NCBI GenBank assembly: GCA_027924645.1
Contig: BSBN01000252.1
Span: 2,294,001 to 2,358,000 of the forward strand
Reading direction: 5' to 3'
Origin: Cunninghamia lanceolata
Lineage: Eukaryota; Streptophyta; Pinopsida; Cupressales; Cupressaceae
Length of the DNA stretch: 64,000 nt
Within the stretch, counting starts at the first letter, position 1. Every line of letters begins with the position of its first letter. Below the pieces are notes generated by a model. That model had not been told where the DNA came from, searched no databases, and saw only the letters and a program-made list of their open reading frames with translations. Position numbers and translations under genes: made by a program. Below are positions 12,569 through 24,788 of this stretch, piece after piece.

Positions 12569-13642
12569 TGCAGTCCAAAACAAGACCCCAGTTAAGGGTT
12601 GTTGGTTCAGGCAGCCACCCAAAGAGGATAAGAAAATTTCAATAACAAAAGAACAGAGCTGAAGAAAGATAATATTCAGGTTATAAATAATTTGCAGTTC
12701 ACTATTAAAATGCTAACGCATACAATCAATCAGTTAACTTTCATCACATAGATTGTTCAAAACCTCTCCCATAACAGGATTTACATAATGGACCAAATCT
12801 ATCAGAAAGATTTGTTTTGAATATCAAAACCACATACAAACAGATTGTTTTATCAAAACTCACGCTTTTTTTCAACCAGACAATTCAACATACGTTGAAT
12901 GTTCTGAATATCAAAACCACATACAAACTGATTGCTTTATCAAAACTCACGTTTTTTTCCAACCAGAAAATACAACATACTTTGAATCTTCAGATCTTTG
13001 CATTTAAGCTCCACTAAAATGATTGCAAACTACAGATTAGGTTTTTTTTTAACCAGACAATACAAGATACTTTGAATCTTCAGATCTTTGCATTTAAACT
13101 CAACTAAAATGATTGCAACCCACAGATTTCGCTCCAGCTATAACTCAGATGATGATTTAACATCCTATGGACACTGCTTCACCACAATTCCTACCAAAAA
13201 TCATTCAGAAAACTCCCTACAAAACAGACGGAACCTCTAACCAAAAGATCTCAAAGAAAATCCTAAAAACAAAAACTTGAGAAACCTAAGACAATCGCAA
13301 CTCCTTATTGCTTTTCACACTTCCTATACACCAGACTATACTGACACTACCACGATTCAACCAAAGATCTCACCACAAAAATCTTCTACCCCTCCCTTTT
13401 CTCTATTCCCACGTCTCTTTTTTTTTTCCTTTTTCGAGAAATGTAAGACACCATAAATCTACACGACGCCTCAGCTTAAAAAAGAAAACACGCATATGCC
13501 AAAATAAGGGAGCCACCTGCACCAAAAAAAGGAATGTAACTGCCACAATAAATTTAGGAAACGCCTATCAAAGGAAATATATCCTGAAAGGGAAACTTGC
13601 ATCTATGCTTCTCACTAGGAACATTTGCACCTATGCTCCTCA
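12569..13642 (-). repeat. 3' LTR of the old chromovirus-like element
   Basis: Matches 37809-38756 along most of its length: 12600-12680 and 37850-37910 share a long stretch including CAGCCACCCAAAGAGG. It is longer than its partner because of internal tandem duplications at 12817-13110, where a block containing ATATCAAAACCACATACAAA and AACCAGACAAT is repeated two to three times. The open frame at 12817-13017 is a by-product of these duplications and is not a gene. The inner end near 13642 is blurred by another small duplication (CTATGCTYCTCACTAGG twice). Confidence 0.75.
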
Positions 13643-14289
13643 CTAGGTAAAAAGAAATGTTCCATAAGTTTAAGACTTTGAATATTTGGAGAATTTTGGG
13701 ATGAAATCCCATCTTTGCATTTGATTTAAAGAATCTCTTCATCCTTCTAAGTTTTCTTCATTATTTGCTTTTCTTTTTCTTTTTCATAATATTTTATTTT
13801 TTCTCTTTCATAATAAGGATACAAATCCTTCGTTTTAAAAATTGGTGAAATAATTACTCTTTTTGAAAGTCATAAAAACCGGCTGGAAATTCTTTCAAGA
13901 CCTGACATGATCTTAATACCTTCCATTTGAACTCATCATGAATTCTTTTCATAAATTTATCTTTCTGTTGTATATGAGCAAATCTTGAAATTTCTGAATT
14001 TTACTCTTGAAATCAGCATATTTAGTGTCTTCTCTTGAGCATTCCTTCACTTTTTTGAAATTTTTTTACTTACCTTCAATACCACTTCTCTCCTTGTCAT
14101 TATCCATTTCATGTGGATCACTCCCAACTTTTGTTGTCTTCAACAATTGTTTCTCTATGCTCAAACATACTATAGGGTTGCTATCTATTTCAACTTTTTT
14201 CCTTCAATGATCTTAAGGTAAATTTATTTCCATCCTTCACAATAGTATACGTTTTTCTTCTTCCATTATAAGTAGCCTCTCTATCAAAT
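13643..14289 (-). other. Decayed spacer between protease and 3' LTR
   Basis: No domain can be read here. In an intact chromovirus this place would hold reverse transcriptase and integrase; only 0.65 kb remains, with many stops on both strands. Confidence 0.45.
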
Positions 14290-14309
14290 TCCTTAGGGTC
14301 TATGTAAAA

Positions 14310-14472
14310 GAATGTGACAAGCATCCATGGGCATTACATCACACATGATTTCATCTTTATAGTTACCAATTTGAATATTAACTAAGTGAGCGAATGTGAC
14401 AAGCATCCATGGGTATTACATCACACATGATTTCATCTTTATAGTTACCAATTTGAAAATTAACTAAGCATT
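14310..14472. repeat. 82-bp tandem duplication in the protease region
   Basis: Units 14310-14391 and 14392-about 14472 share GAATGTGACAAGCATCCATG and the following 60 bases with few changes. Confidence 0.8.
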
Positions 14473-14649
14473 GCTCACTTACCAGTAATTGATATCCTTT
14501 CTGCAACTATGAGACCTTGTATGGGTTGGGATGCTTAAGCTTTTTCAAACTGAGTTTCTTCACCATTTCTTAAGAGACTAGATTATTTGTACTTTCGTTG
14601 TCCACAATCATCTTGCAACACTTTCCACCTGATTTCCACATAGTTCTAA

Positions 14650-14840
14650 ATAAATTCCTTCATTGTTTAGGTTCTTGTTTCTCCTTATCCTGTTTTAGTA
14701 ACTCTCTCTTGAAATAAATTTCTTCTTTGTTTAGGTTCCTATTTCTCTTTATCCCGTTTAGTAACACTCTTGAAATAAATTTCTTCTTTGTTTAGGTTCT
14801 TGTTTCTCCATAGCTTGTTTTAGTAACACTCTCTTGAACA
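14650..14840. repeat. About 60-bp unit repeated three times
   Basis: The text TTTGTTTAGGTTCTTGTTTC followed by TAGTAACACTCTCTTGAA recurs three times with small differences. The duplication expands the Gag-protease linker of the old element. Confidence 0.7.
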
Positions 14841-15840
14841 TTAATGAGTGCAACATGGTTTCTAGCCATACCCTTTCTACTATTGTCCTATTGTATTCGA
14901 GGATATTCAAATGCCTTATCTTTTTCTTAGTGAACTCTTCCTCCTGAAATATCTCCTCTTCCTTTTATATTTTGATCGAAATAATTATTTGGTGAAGTAT
15001 CAATTTCTTCTTCTAATGCTTGTGTTCCTCTATTGCTATTTGTTTGTTCTTTTTCAATAGTAGACTTTTATTTTCCTCTTGAATTATTTTGTTGCCTTTT
15101 GGATAACTTCTCTTCTACCTTTAAGGCACATTGATAGGCTTCCTCTATGCTTCTAAAATTTAGCAAACTAATTTCATCTTGGATGTTAAAACGCAGTCCA
15201 ATCCATTTACATACCTTGCTATCTTTTCTGGTTCATCTTTCTTTGTGTTCAGCCCTTATAGCGAGCTTGTAGAACTCCTCAGTATATTCCTTTACATCTA
15301 CTTCCCTTTGTCTCAAGTTTTGTAACCTTTTGAATAAACTCAAAGTGATAATATGAAGGTAAGAATTTGGCCTTCAATTTTGACATCATTTACTCCAACT
15401 TTTAATTTTCTCTCTTTTCTTTGCCTTTCAGTGTGTACGAAGTCCCACCATAAAGTTGCATGGCCTTTTAACCCTGTGCAAGCAAATTTAACCTTCTTGG
15501 ATTCTTCTGTAGATTAATAGTCAAAATATCTCTCCATATCAGCAATCCAATCTATGAGTTCTTCACCATTCAAGCTTCCATTGTAATAAGGCATATCTAA
15601 CTTAGGAGTACTCCCAATCTTTATTATGGCCTTGAGAAATCTGGTATCCGCAACATCCACCGCTGCTTCTTCATGCCCTTGAGCTTCTCGAGTCACTTCA
15701 CCTCCTTCATCACTCACATCTTCAAGGTGAACTCCCTTTCTTTGGGTTGTTTCTATTGCAACAATATTGCTAGGATCTCTCTTATACCTTGAGCCAAATC
15801 TACAATTCTGGGTGCTCCAACTCTCCCATGCCTCTACCAG

Positions 15841-15845
15841 CACCC
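15841..15845. repeat. Target site duplication CACCC (left)
   Basis: Identical to 37730-37734 at the other end of the 21.9-kb element. With TG...CA termini this fixes the element boundaries. Confidence 0.93.
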
Positions 15846-15899
15846 TGTTGTTCATGATGTTAGTCACAAACAAACATAGAATAAAAGTACACATTAACC

Positions 15900-15905
15900 T
15901 TTATT
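15900..15905 (-). terminator. Poly(A) signal AATAAA in 3' LTR
   Basis: AATAAA on the minus strand, 54 bases before the LTR end; the same hexamer is at 31027-31032 in the 5' LTR. In the 3' LTR it is well placed to end the genomic RNA, which would make R about 0.75 kb and U5 very short. Placement is inference. Confidence 0.45.
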
Positions 15906-16666
15906 CATCTTGAAAGATACTATGAATTCAAAGAATTCGGATCCCAAGTCTCCGGTGATTAGGTCTTAATCGTCTGAAGTCACTCAGAGGTTAATGTGAG
16001 TTGCTGTTTCCATTTTGGGGCCTTACGTGGAATTTTATCATCATCATGACATTCCTACAGAAATTCTTTACAGAGAAGTTATATTATGCAGTTATTTGAT
16101 GAGAAGATGTGGAAACACCTCAATCTTTGCATGATATTTTCAATTCTACATGCTTTGTATTCAAATATGCCAAATATTTACGATTATCTACGAGATGTTT
16201 GCATATTTATGTTATTTGCTTAAGATTATCAATTATTTGCAATTATGGAGATGAAATGCTCTGAAATTTAAAGAAACTAAAATGAATACTTCAATTTAAT
16301 GTTGAACCTTTAGCTATTGATCCACATACATACTTGATACTGTCATGAGGAGAAGAAATCAAACTATATGTTCACCAGGATATTCCACAGCTAGATACAG
16401 TTGATGCAAACTTCAGAGGATGAGGAATGAAAACAATACATGCAACATGATGAGCACTCCAAGGGACGCAGCAAATCAAAGCACATATCCAGAATTCAGA
16501 CACAGATTACTCAAGATTTACGAAGATTTGTAATCGAAATACTCTTCTCTTTTATTAAGTATGCAAAAGACATGTACATATGTAATAACTTTGAAATGAG
16601 CCCTGAATATTTCAGCAAACAGATTTCAATTAAGTTTCGAATGTTTTCAATAAGGCATTCCACCAC

Positions 16667-16674
16667 CTTTTATA
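16667..16674 (-). promoter_or_regulatory. TATA box of 3' LTR (TATAAAAG)
   Basis: TATAAAAG on the minus strand, about 150 bases downstream of the stop codon of the U3 reading frame and 0.82 kb before the LTR end. The identical copy at 31794-31801 in the 5' LTR would drive the genomic RNA. This places the large LTR reading frame in U3. Confidence 0.6.
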
Positions 16675-16825
16675 GAATAAGGTGAGGAATCCGTTACAAA
16701 AGATCTACAATCCTGATTTATCAATACAATTCTACGGTCATGATTCTCTTGACTTTGTCAACTTTTACAAAATGGCACAAGTTGCCAGCTGGCAACTATC
16801 TATACTACTTATGCTACTATCCCCT

Positions 16826-19800
16826 TCACGATGTATCTTCATCATGCTCCTCAGCTGATTGATGCGGGTCATCATCATGTGCGTCGCTTCCTGAGCTTTC
16901 ACTATCCTGATGATGATGCTGCTGCATATGGGGCTGCATACTACTGCGGACCTGCTCGTATGAGTGCACAACCTGATCTATTCCTCCGCCATCTTGAGTC
17001 TTTGCTTTGACAATGGCGTGCTTATGTGCGTCATACTTGTCTCTGCTGTTATCAAGCTTATTTTTCCTGTCCTGCAGTGTCTCTTTGTATTTTTCCATCT
17101 GGACCTTGATCCTCATTATTTTATCTATCAGTTCTTCTGTCAAAAGGACAGGTGGACCATTTGCTTCTAATTGGAAGTTGCTGTGTACAGCTTTAATGGC
17201 GGACTCTTCATCTTGATTTTCTATTTTACCTTCCACCTTGCCTTCTAATGCTTCCAATATCACCGCTTCTTCAGCCATTAAATCCCGTAGCCTCATGCTG
17301 ATATCTCTCAACTTATTATTACACCTCTTGAGGACTCCACAGTCAAACTGAGTGTCCTTATACCAGATATCTATCAATAACGCGGTATTACTATTTAGCA
17401 CCTGCTTACTAATAAGCAGTTGTGGATTTATATTCCTTATCTCTCCTAACAGGCTCAGGACTCTCTCCAGCTTGTAAGACCTCTTCCCGGTCTACATCTG
17501 CAATTTATCCACTTTGGTCTTGGAGTCACTCAAAATGCTCCACCTTTTCAAAGAAGCCTTCATTATTTCCATAGCATCATCCAATGCGGATGACATCCAT
17601 TTCCTTATTACTGACGCCTCATGCTTCATGAGGTCCAATTTATTTACCTCCTCCTGAGAAATGGCAGTCAATGGGACTGCACGTTCAGTCGCGGTATCAT
17701 CAGGATCGGTTAACCCTTTGATATAGGCATGCAACTGAGCAATGTGCTCTTTATGTTGCTTATTTTTCTCCTTCTCTCTTTTCACCTTTTGAATCAGAGA
17801 GTCAATGATGTCTTTGCCCTCCTGACCTTCTTGGTCCTCATTGGCAAAGCCCAAATCAACTGTGCTAATTTGAAATTCATCCACAATGATTTTACCCTTT
17901 TCTTTCTCCACCGCAGGTATGGCAATTTGTGCGGTCCTTCTCCCTGTTGCCGGATCTCTTTTGATGGCAGAAGTCATTCTGGCCTTCCTCCTGGGTTTCA
18001 TCAGATCGGCGGAGAACAAGGTGGAGACGTCGAACTCTTGAATTTCAAGCTCCTCTTCAACATTTACTTCTTTTGCTAACCATGGAGGTACCTGATCATG
18101 TTTTTCAGCATCATGATGATGTTCACCCATATCTCTCGTTTCTATTAATAGATGTTGTGGAGATGGTGATTTTTCTTTTTCTTCTTCTTGATGCTCTCTT
18201 TGCTGTTGATCTTGTGGCACCTCCTCCTGTTGAGGAAGTTCCTTCTCTGGGGGAGCATCTTCTTGGTGTGGGGAACCTTGCGGCACGTCTATTTGCTGAT
18301 CATGATGATCATGACCTTTTTCTATCATTCCTTCATCTGTTCCCAATTCTTCCCCTTGTTGCTTATCCACTTCACCAGATACTGGAGATCCTGCCTGGGG
18401 TGCTGGCGGTTGTTCTGCAACTATTATTTCTTCCGAGCCTGCACTATCAACTTCTTGTATTTTGGCAGCTGGATCCCCTAGTGCTTCTTTCTCTTCATCA
18501 GCTCTTGCTTCCTGAACCTCTACTATAGCAGGTTCCTCTGATGTGTCCTGTGGATCTTGTTGGCCTGTTTCAAGAGCATGGCCCTCTGATTCTGCCATCT
18601 CTATCTCTTTGGTTGGGTGGCCTTTGTCAGGTGATCATGTTGGCTGTTCAGGACTTGCATCCTGTTTCTCTGTCAGATCCACCACTACAGGACTTGTCAC
18701 CTATGTGATCAATGCTTCTAGCCCTATCTCTTGAGCCACCTGCTCTGGGCTCTTTTCTTGCTCTTCTTCTGCTTGTTTCATCTCTTCAAGCACAGTTTGA
18801 ACTGGTGGAGGCTTGTGAGGAGTCATAGTTATATCAGCAACAAGTGTTTCCATTTTCTGTGCAGCCACATCCTGCACTACCTCATCATCAGACAGATTTA
18901 TTGTCTCATCAAGCGAGACATGTCCTTCCGCTTGTGTCTGAGAGGCTTCTTTCATCTGTTCTTCCACAAGTTCAGTTTTGAACTTGACTATGGTAGGAAG
19001 TGGAACATTATGTTGAAGTTCCCTCGGCACTTCACTACCTGCCCCTTGTAATAGTGTAGGGGGTTCACTTATTCCACCTCTCATGGAGGTCCTTTGTTTC
19101 TTAGGTGTGGTAGAGACCAGCACCTGTGGAGCTCTCCTCTTCCTTTTTATTATTAACGGAGCCTCTTCTTCTTCAGGCTCCTCCTCCATGAGGATATCCT
19201 CTTCTCCAGGTTTCTTTGAGGATTGACCCACTTCCAGGGTCCTAGTTATTCCAGCCTTAGTTGTCTTACTCTTCTTAAGCTTCTCTTTCTTTGGAGGGGA
19301 TTCAGACTCTGATCCTGATCCTGATCCTGATCCTGATCATGCCGCCTCTTCAGCTGTAAACAATGCCCTATCAATTATAACCCCTTTGGGTTGTGTATCC
19401 ACTTTCTTGCCCCTTTGGGGTCTTTTGCTCTGTTGTTGTGGTGGAGGTAACTTGTCTCCCTTAGTCTTCCTCTTCTCAAGCAGGAAGTCATCATATACCT
19501 CCCCAAGAATATCCTGGCCCTTCTTTTTGTTGTCCACCATAATGGCAACACCTTTCATTTTCAATGCCTCCACCTGATCATCAACCCAAGCTTGAGTTAG
19601 TTGTATGGTCCTGGCAATGAATGGGTCCAAAGATATATCTCCCTGCATGGTAAGGTCAGGTGCAGAGATGGTATCATTGTATATCTTCTTTTGTTCATAC
19701 TCATCTGCCATTATCCTGCCATCATCCTTCTTCAATTGTTGGGGAAGGGAGATACAATCAAAAGTTCTTATTTGGTTCAGAGTCAACCTTTGATACCTTC

Positions 19801-21147
19801 TTCTCCTGGCCTTTGCCTCATCTTCACAGTCAGCCCAAAAATCTTCTAGGTGCCTCTGATGAATAGGCTTTCCTAGTATCTTCTGTATCCTGCCGTAAGG
19901 ATCATATGGTCTTGTTATCGGAAAAGGCTGCAGATTCATTTTATTCAGGGTGACCATCACCTTCTTTATATTGTCAGAATCTGGGCACATATAGTTGCCA
20001 ATGCTGACTGGGAACAAAATTGGTGGCAGCTTCTTGGCATCCTTGTACATCTTTATCATCACGGAGCCCTGCTGACGAATTCCATTAATATCACTGCATC
20101 GGTAGGATACCTCGGCAGCATGAGGGGATGTTCCTCAAAACCTTCAACCCTTATGTAAGAGAAGGTTGCAAACTGGATATACCAGGCTCCATGCCTGTAG
20201 ACTACTTCTTGAGCCTCCATGCTCAATCTTTTTGTTCTGTCCTCTTCCATGGTCCTTACCAGATGCATAGAGAATGCATCATTGACCAGTTTGTAGTCCC
20301 TAAAGTAGTTGGTTCTCTGTAACTGGGGATGATGGTCCCAGATGTATGCAGCATTTGTGCCTGTGAGCTTCCCATATGTAACTAAGGCATCAAAAGTGCC
20401 TCTATAAGCACAAGAATAAACAATATAGGATGTCATGTAAAATGCACAATTTGAACCTCCCAGGTTCATCAGCTGCTCATGCAGAGCATCACTTATGATT
20501 TGGCCCCACAGTGGCTTGGTGTTCGAATACATACACATCATTATAACTCCATACATCCAATCCCTGAAACTACCAGTATTAGGTTGGCCTGTTACTCGAC
20601 TCAGGAGTGCAATCATATACTGGTATTCCTCACTTAAATCATATTTAAATAGGTGCACTGGGAGTTTGGCCGCTGCAAGATATGTGCTGTTCTCTGCTCT
20701 CCATTGATACATGTTCTTTCTGGCCGATTTCTTGTTGGCCTCATACTCTTTCTCTGCCTTTCTCGGGTCCACACTCTTTACTTTATTGCCCAATGGCAGT
20801 CCGAATGTCTGGGAGAGACCCTTGATGGAAAGGTCTGCATATATTCTCCCGTGTTTTACCACTTGCCTCGTCTGAGGATTATAATTCCGAGCACATTCTA
20901 TAACCAGCTCCGGAGATTCCATGGAATACAGGAAACTAGCAGCGTTCCATATTCTTGACACAAATACTGCGTCCAACACAGGACTCTTGTCCTGCCCATC
21001 ATTTAGTTTAGCTGACCAGGCCTCCAGATTAGTGCTCCCCTGATGGGTATCTGTAATTCCTCCGTATTTGAATAGGACTCCCTTCTGAGAAGAAAACATA
21101 GGCCTACTGAATTCCCCTTGACACTTAACGTACCGTTTGTCGGCCAT
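16826..21147 (-). pseudogene. U3-encoded accessory protein gene, 3' LTR copy
   Basis: An ATG at 21147-21145 (MADKRYVKC) opens a frame of about 1,435 codons ending at TGA 16828-16826. Residues 1-600 look globular, with YADLSIKGLSQTFGLPLGNK and GSFRDWMYGVIMMC; this resembles loosely the 'putative plant transposon protein' domain found in Athila-type 3' ORFs. About residues 600-1000 are acidic, glutamine- and proline-rich with a Ser-Gly run and two basic, nuclear-localisation-like clusters (KRKRRAPQ, TPKKQRTS). The C-terminal third is predicted coiled coil (SLIQKVKREKEKNKQHKEHI). This copy has one frameshift near 20075 and three stops (about 19337, 18625, 18700), none a C-to-T change, while the 5' LTR copy has no frameshift. 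Where its partner has stops, this copy still has CAG or TGG. Function is unknown. Confidence 0.75.
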
Positions 21148-21920
21148 GAGTACCTGCAATTAACAACAATCCTAACTCACAACAGGTATATACATGCATA
21201 CATATTACAATTAAAATTACTATGCCTACTGTATCTCTTCACCATTACATGCATAAACCAAAACTTCCATCATCATACCTGAACAATAATGACATGATGA
21301 GGGTTTCATTTACTTATCTGGTTATGCAAATTTCTCTTTTGTACCAGTGGATTACCAACAACGTTCTTAATTCAGCTGATGATCACCTCTTTCCTTCTGT
21401 TTGTGAGTTCAAATCGCGCAACGATAGCTGGTATGCAGATATGGAAGCTGGTGCTCTGTAAAACAAGTTTGTCGCAAGGTAAATGTGAAAATGGCGGCTG
21501 AATTACCTTTTAACCTCACATTTAGGGTACACTTAGGGCAACTCTGACAAGTTAGATTACATTCCTTGATTATTCGTGCGAAAATGCAGGATCTTGCCAG
21601 GTGCTTCATTGGGTTCCGGGGTCGGCGGGAACTACCTACCATGTCTGCGCACATTAAATGATAATGGCAGCAACGGGAGCGGGGGGATATCCATATGACA
21701 GGATATCATGAGGGCAGGATGATATTCGCAAATATCGGGTTGAGTTTGAATATCATCCCCCTCCCTCATATTGAAATTGTTATCGCGACAAGATTCGGGT
21801 GACAAAAGCACATTTGTTTATGTTTAGTACATCAGGAGTATATTTCGGTGCATCGGGTGATGTTTCAAAATATGATGATGACGAGACAAACTTACATGTC
21901 TCTTTTTTAGAATATCGGGA

Positions 21921-21971
21921 TGACGTCATCCTGATATTCGTTCTTTGTATCGAAAAGGCACCATGACGTCA
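21921..21971. promoter_or_regulatory. Two TGACGTCA sites in U3 of 3' LTR
   Basis: Palindromic TGACGTCA at 21921-21928 and 21964-21971, with a one-base variant (TGACGTCG) at 22077-22084. This is the core bound by plant TGA/bZIP factors and CREB-type proteins. The sites sit in the first 0.7 kb of U3, upstream of the accessory frame, among many ATATC/GATAT and GATGATG repeats. Confidence 0.5.
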
Positions 21972-22620
21972 TCGTCATGCTAGGCGAACATGATCATGCT
22001 TGGAAAATATCCTGTTGGAATGTGAATGGGATGATGATGTCATCAGGATGTTGCTTCTTAGTTTATCTGGTTTGGATGACGTCGCCAGGATATTTGCTAA
22101 GGGTGACATTTTGTGTCAGCAGGATATTAAGAAATATCGGGTTACATTCAAAAACATGACGCTCGCAATACAAAAGACCGCTTGACGGGGAAGGCTTACT
22201 ACCACTTAAAGTTGACGTCCGGATATTTGAGCCGCAGGTTATTGTCGAGGGATATTTCAAAATATGATGATGATCTTCAAAAAGATGACAAGTTATAAAA
22301 AATGATCTTCCTTTCCTGCAACTATCAGGTTTGACCAAAACTTTGACCGTTCATAACTCTCACATCCTGAGGAATATCAGGATGATGTAAAAGACAAACC
22401 TGCGTGAATTTTGGTACTCTTTCAAACTATGAGGTCACATAAATGAAATATGAAATTTGACAAGCTGACCTCATAATGGTGACTTACCTCATCCTGACTC
22501 TACATGATGATGCACCCGACTTACTTTTACCAGACCGCCAGAGAGCCAACAAGACAAGCCAAAAAGTTGGGTCCCTATTTTGCCAAGTCAAAATGGGGCG
22601 TGTTGTGTAACCACACAACA

Positions 22621-23459
22621 ACTTGCCACCAAAAAAAACAAACAAATTCCAATGATTCAAGTGATGTGATCACATTCATCTATAGTATTTTAATTCCATC
22701 TAAGTATAAGTATCATGATACTCTAAATGATAAAATTTCATCATGGTAACAATGCTAACCAAAGATCAGGTGTGTGCATATGATTAATTATCCTCATCTT
22801 GAAAACAAGTTGAAAACATAAGTAACTGGTGTTAAACTACATAGTTGGAGATCATCCCTCATAGCCAACCTGGATAGAGCCTTGCTGCCAGCAGGCGTCT
22901 ATAGCCTCGGCAAGGTTATCTATACAATCTCCCTAAGTAGAGCCCCACTGCCAGCAGGCGTCTATAGCTCCGGTAGAGTTACTTAGATGGCCTAATTTTA
23001 TTTCTTTTCTGATTTTCTCTTTAAAATTCGTATCTGATATCATCATGTCAGCTCATTTGTACAAGGTATGGTCACTTGCAGCTTTAGGTTGGACATTGTA
23101 CTGGTAGCAAGGGAGTCCCTTTAGATTTTTCACTTAACACCTATACTAGTGTGTTCAACAAACCCAAGGCTGTTAGATGCTTCATTGTGATTGATTCATT
23201 TTGACCAAGAAAAGGCACCCTGATGAAAAGATATCACAAACCTGATCATGAACACTTCTTAGAATGAATCATAACCTATGTCTAAATGTGATCTCATCAC
23301 TTGAACTTTAACAATTTAGTTATTTTCTAGGGTGATGAAGTGCATCATCTTGACTTACCAGAACACGGTCCCAACCAACAAAACAAAACAAACAAACTGT
23401 ACAAACAACTATACAAATATACAATATGATACACATGACTGCTATGAAGTCATTCAGGC
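22621..23459 (-). other. 3' untranslated segment between integrase and 3' LTR
   Basis: About 0.84 kb with no open frame. On the minus strand the bases next to the LTR read GGTGGCAAGT, a weak purine-rich candidate for the polypurine tract that primes plus-strand synthesis. It contains a duplicated hairpin block (22875-22986). Confidence 0.55.
22875..22986. repeat. Duplicated 49-bp hairpin-like block in 3' UTR
   Basis: Copies at 22875-22923 and 22938-22986 share CTGCCAGCAGGCGTCTATAG exactly. In the first copy CCTTGC (22880-22885) can pair with GCAAGG (22910-22915). The core contains the smaller inverted repeat CTGCCAGCAG. Lying just before the 3' LTR, it could be an RNA structure of the genomic RNA; the role is unknown. 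Confidence 0.6.
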
Positions 23460-24788
23460 CTAGAAATAATGTTTGAGAAATTGTCCATTGACTGGCAATG
23501 GGACATCCTCACCTGTCAGGTTCTTAAGCCTATAAGTACTGTCTCCTAGTATCTCAGAAATTTGAAAGGGACCTATCCACAATCTATCAAACTTACCATG
23601 GTCACCTTTCTTTTCATGGGCTTTATCCCACATCAGGACCAAATCAGATATCTTGAAAGCTTTAACTCTGGCTCTCTTGTCAAACCAGCGTTTGACAACA
23701 GACTGATGTTTTGCAAATTGGTCAATAGTTTGACTCCTTTTTTCTTCCAAATGTATTAACTGAAGCAACCTAATTTCTTGTTTATTATCTATGCCTAGGT
23801 ATTCTTGGGCAAACTGCAGAGTAGGAAATTTTAATTTTACAGGGAGGATAGGATCCACCCCATACACTAGTTGGAAAGGTGAGTTTCCTAATGCAGTTTT
23901 TATTCTAGTTCTGTCAACCCATAAGGCATACTTTAGAAATGAATTCCATTCTCTAGGATTTTTCTCTATTAACTTTCTTATGATACTCAATAAATTCTTG
24001 TTGGTGGATTCTGCTAATCCATTCCCCTAGGGATAATAGTTGGATGAAAACTTAAGTATAATCCCATGATCAAAAGCCCAACTTGACAATTTAGTTGAAG
24101 TGAAGGCGGAACCATTATCACTTACCAATGCATAAGGAATTCCATACCTGGTGACAATGTTGCTCTCCAGAAATTTAATGACATCATTTGCAGTACAAGT
24201 TTTGCTGCTAATAGCTTCAGTCCATCTAGTACAGTAGTCAGTAATTGTTAAAACATACCTATGACCTGAGGAAGACGGAGGATTGATTGGTCCTATGAAG
24301 TCCATGCCCCACTGTGCAAATGGGCGTTCTTCCATTACTGGTTGCAACGGTTGTGCAGCATATTTCTCTCTATTGGCAGCAACCTGGCAAACATGACAAC
24401 ATTTAAAATGATCAGCTGTGTCTTTAAAAATTGTAGGCCAGTAATATCCTGCTCGGAGGATTGCATGTGTTGTGGCTAAGGATGATCCATGTGCCGTTCC
24501 AAACGTGTCATGTAGCTCTGTCAGGACTCTACTTGCTTCTGGCTTCTCTAAGCATCTTAGGTATATTCCTTCATAATTCTTCTTGAATAGGGTTCCTCCC
24601 TTCATCATATACTTTTGGGATCTTATTTTTAAGGCTCTTCTTTGTGAAGCCTGCATTCTTGATGGACATCTTCCAGTAATCAGGATGTGCCTGATATCTG
24701 AATACCACTCTTTATTGTCTTTCTCATTGATCACATATTGCTGACTAGTGATGTTTGGATCGATTTCGGATATCATCTGGCTTAGAGC
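23460..24788 (-). pseudogene. Integrase of the 21.9-kb element
   Basis: The minus frame carries all integrase parts. An N-terminal HHCC zinc finger is seen around AHGSSLATTH and CCHVCQ. The catalytic core has its three acidic residues in MDFIGP, VSDNGSAF and GNGLAEST, and the C-terminal part has a GPF motif (WIGPFQI) and ends LPVNGQFLKHYF. It would insert the cDNA into the host chromosome. One internal stop (TAG at 24029-24027, in YYP-stop-GNGLAES) breaks the core; a glutamine codon CAG is expected there. The final TAG (23462-23460) is followed two codons later by TGA. No chromodomain follows, which argues against a chromovirus. Confidence 0.9.

Larger units (their letters stand above)
14290..15845 (-). 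pseudogene. Chromovirus-like gag-protease, decayed
   Basis: The minus strand from 15845 reads a Gag capsid domain: the open frame 15894-15514 ends in IGSTPKLDMPYYNGSLNGEELIDWI and ERYFDY, and after the stop the text VKFACTGLKGHATLWWDF is seen, all typical of plant chromovirus Gag. Towards 14640-14470 the protease text appears: VDNESTNNLVS (the catalytic triplet is DNE here instead of DSG), then VKKLSLKKLKHPNPYKVS and later CDVMPMDACH. In-frame stops and frameshifts are frequent. Internal tandem duplications lie at 14310-14472 (82-bp unit, twice) and 14650-14840 (about 60-bp unit, three times). The Gag start was cut off by the insertion at 15846 and its 5' leader continues at 37735. Confidence 0.7.
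15846..22620 (-). repeat. 3' LTR (6,775 bp) of the 21.9-kb element
   Basis: Direct repeat of 30973-37729. On the minus strand U3 runs from 22620 to about 16640 and contains regulatory TGACGTCA sites, a large reading frame (21147-16826) and then a TATA box (16674-16667). R and U5 fill the remaining 0.8 kb, with AATAAA on the minus strand at 15905-15900. The LTR is about ten times the usual length of a plant gypsy LTR. Confidence 0.92.

Noticed and set aside
17729..18528. Plus-strand open frames opposite the U3 gene
   Set aside because: They are antisense shadows of the repetitive Glu/Gln-rich coding strand, giving Leu/Phe-rich text without domains; the same shadows recur in the other LTR.
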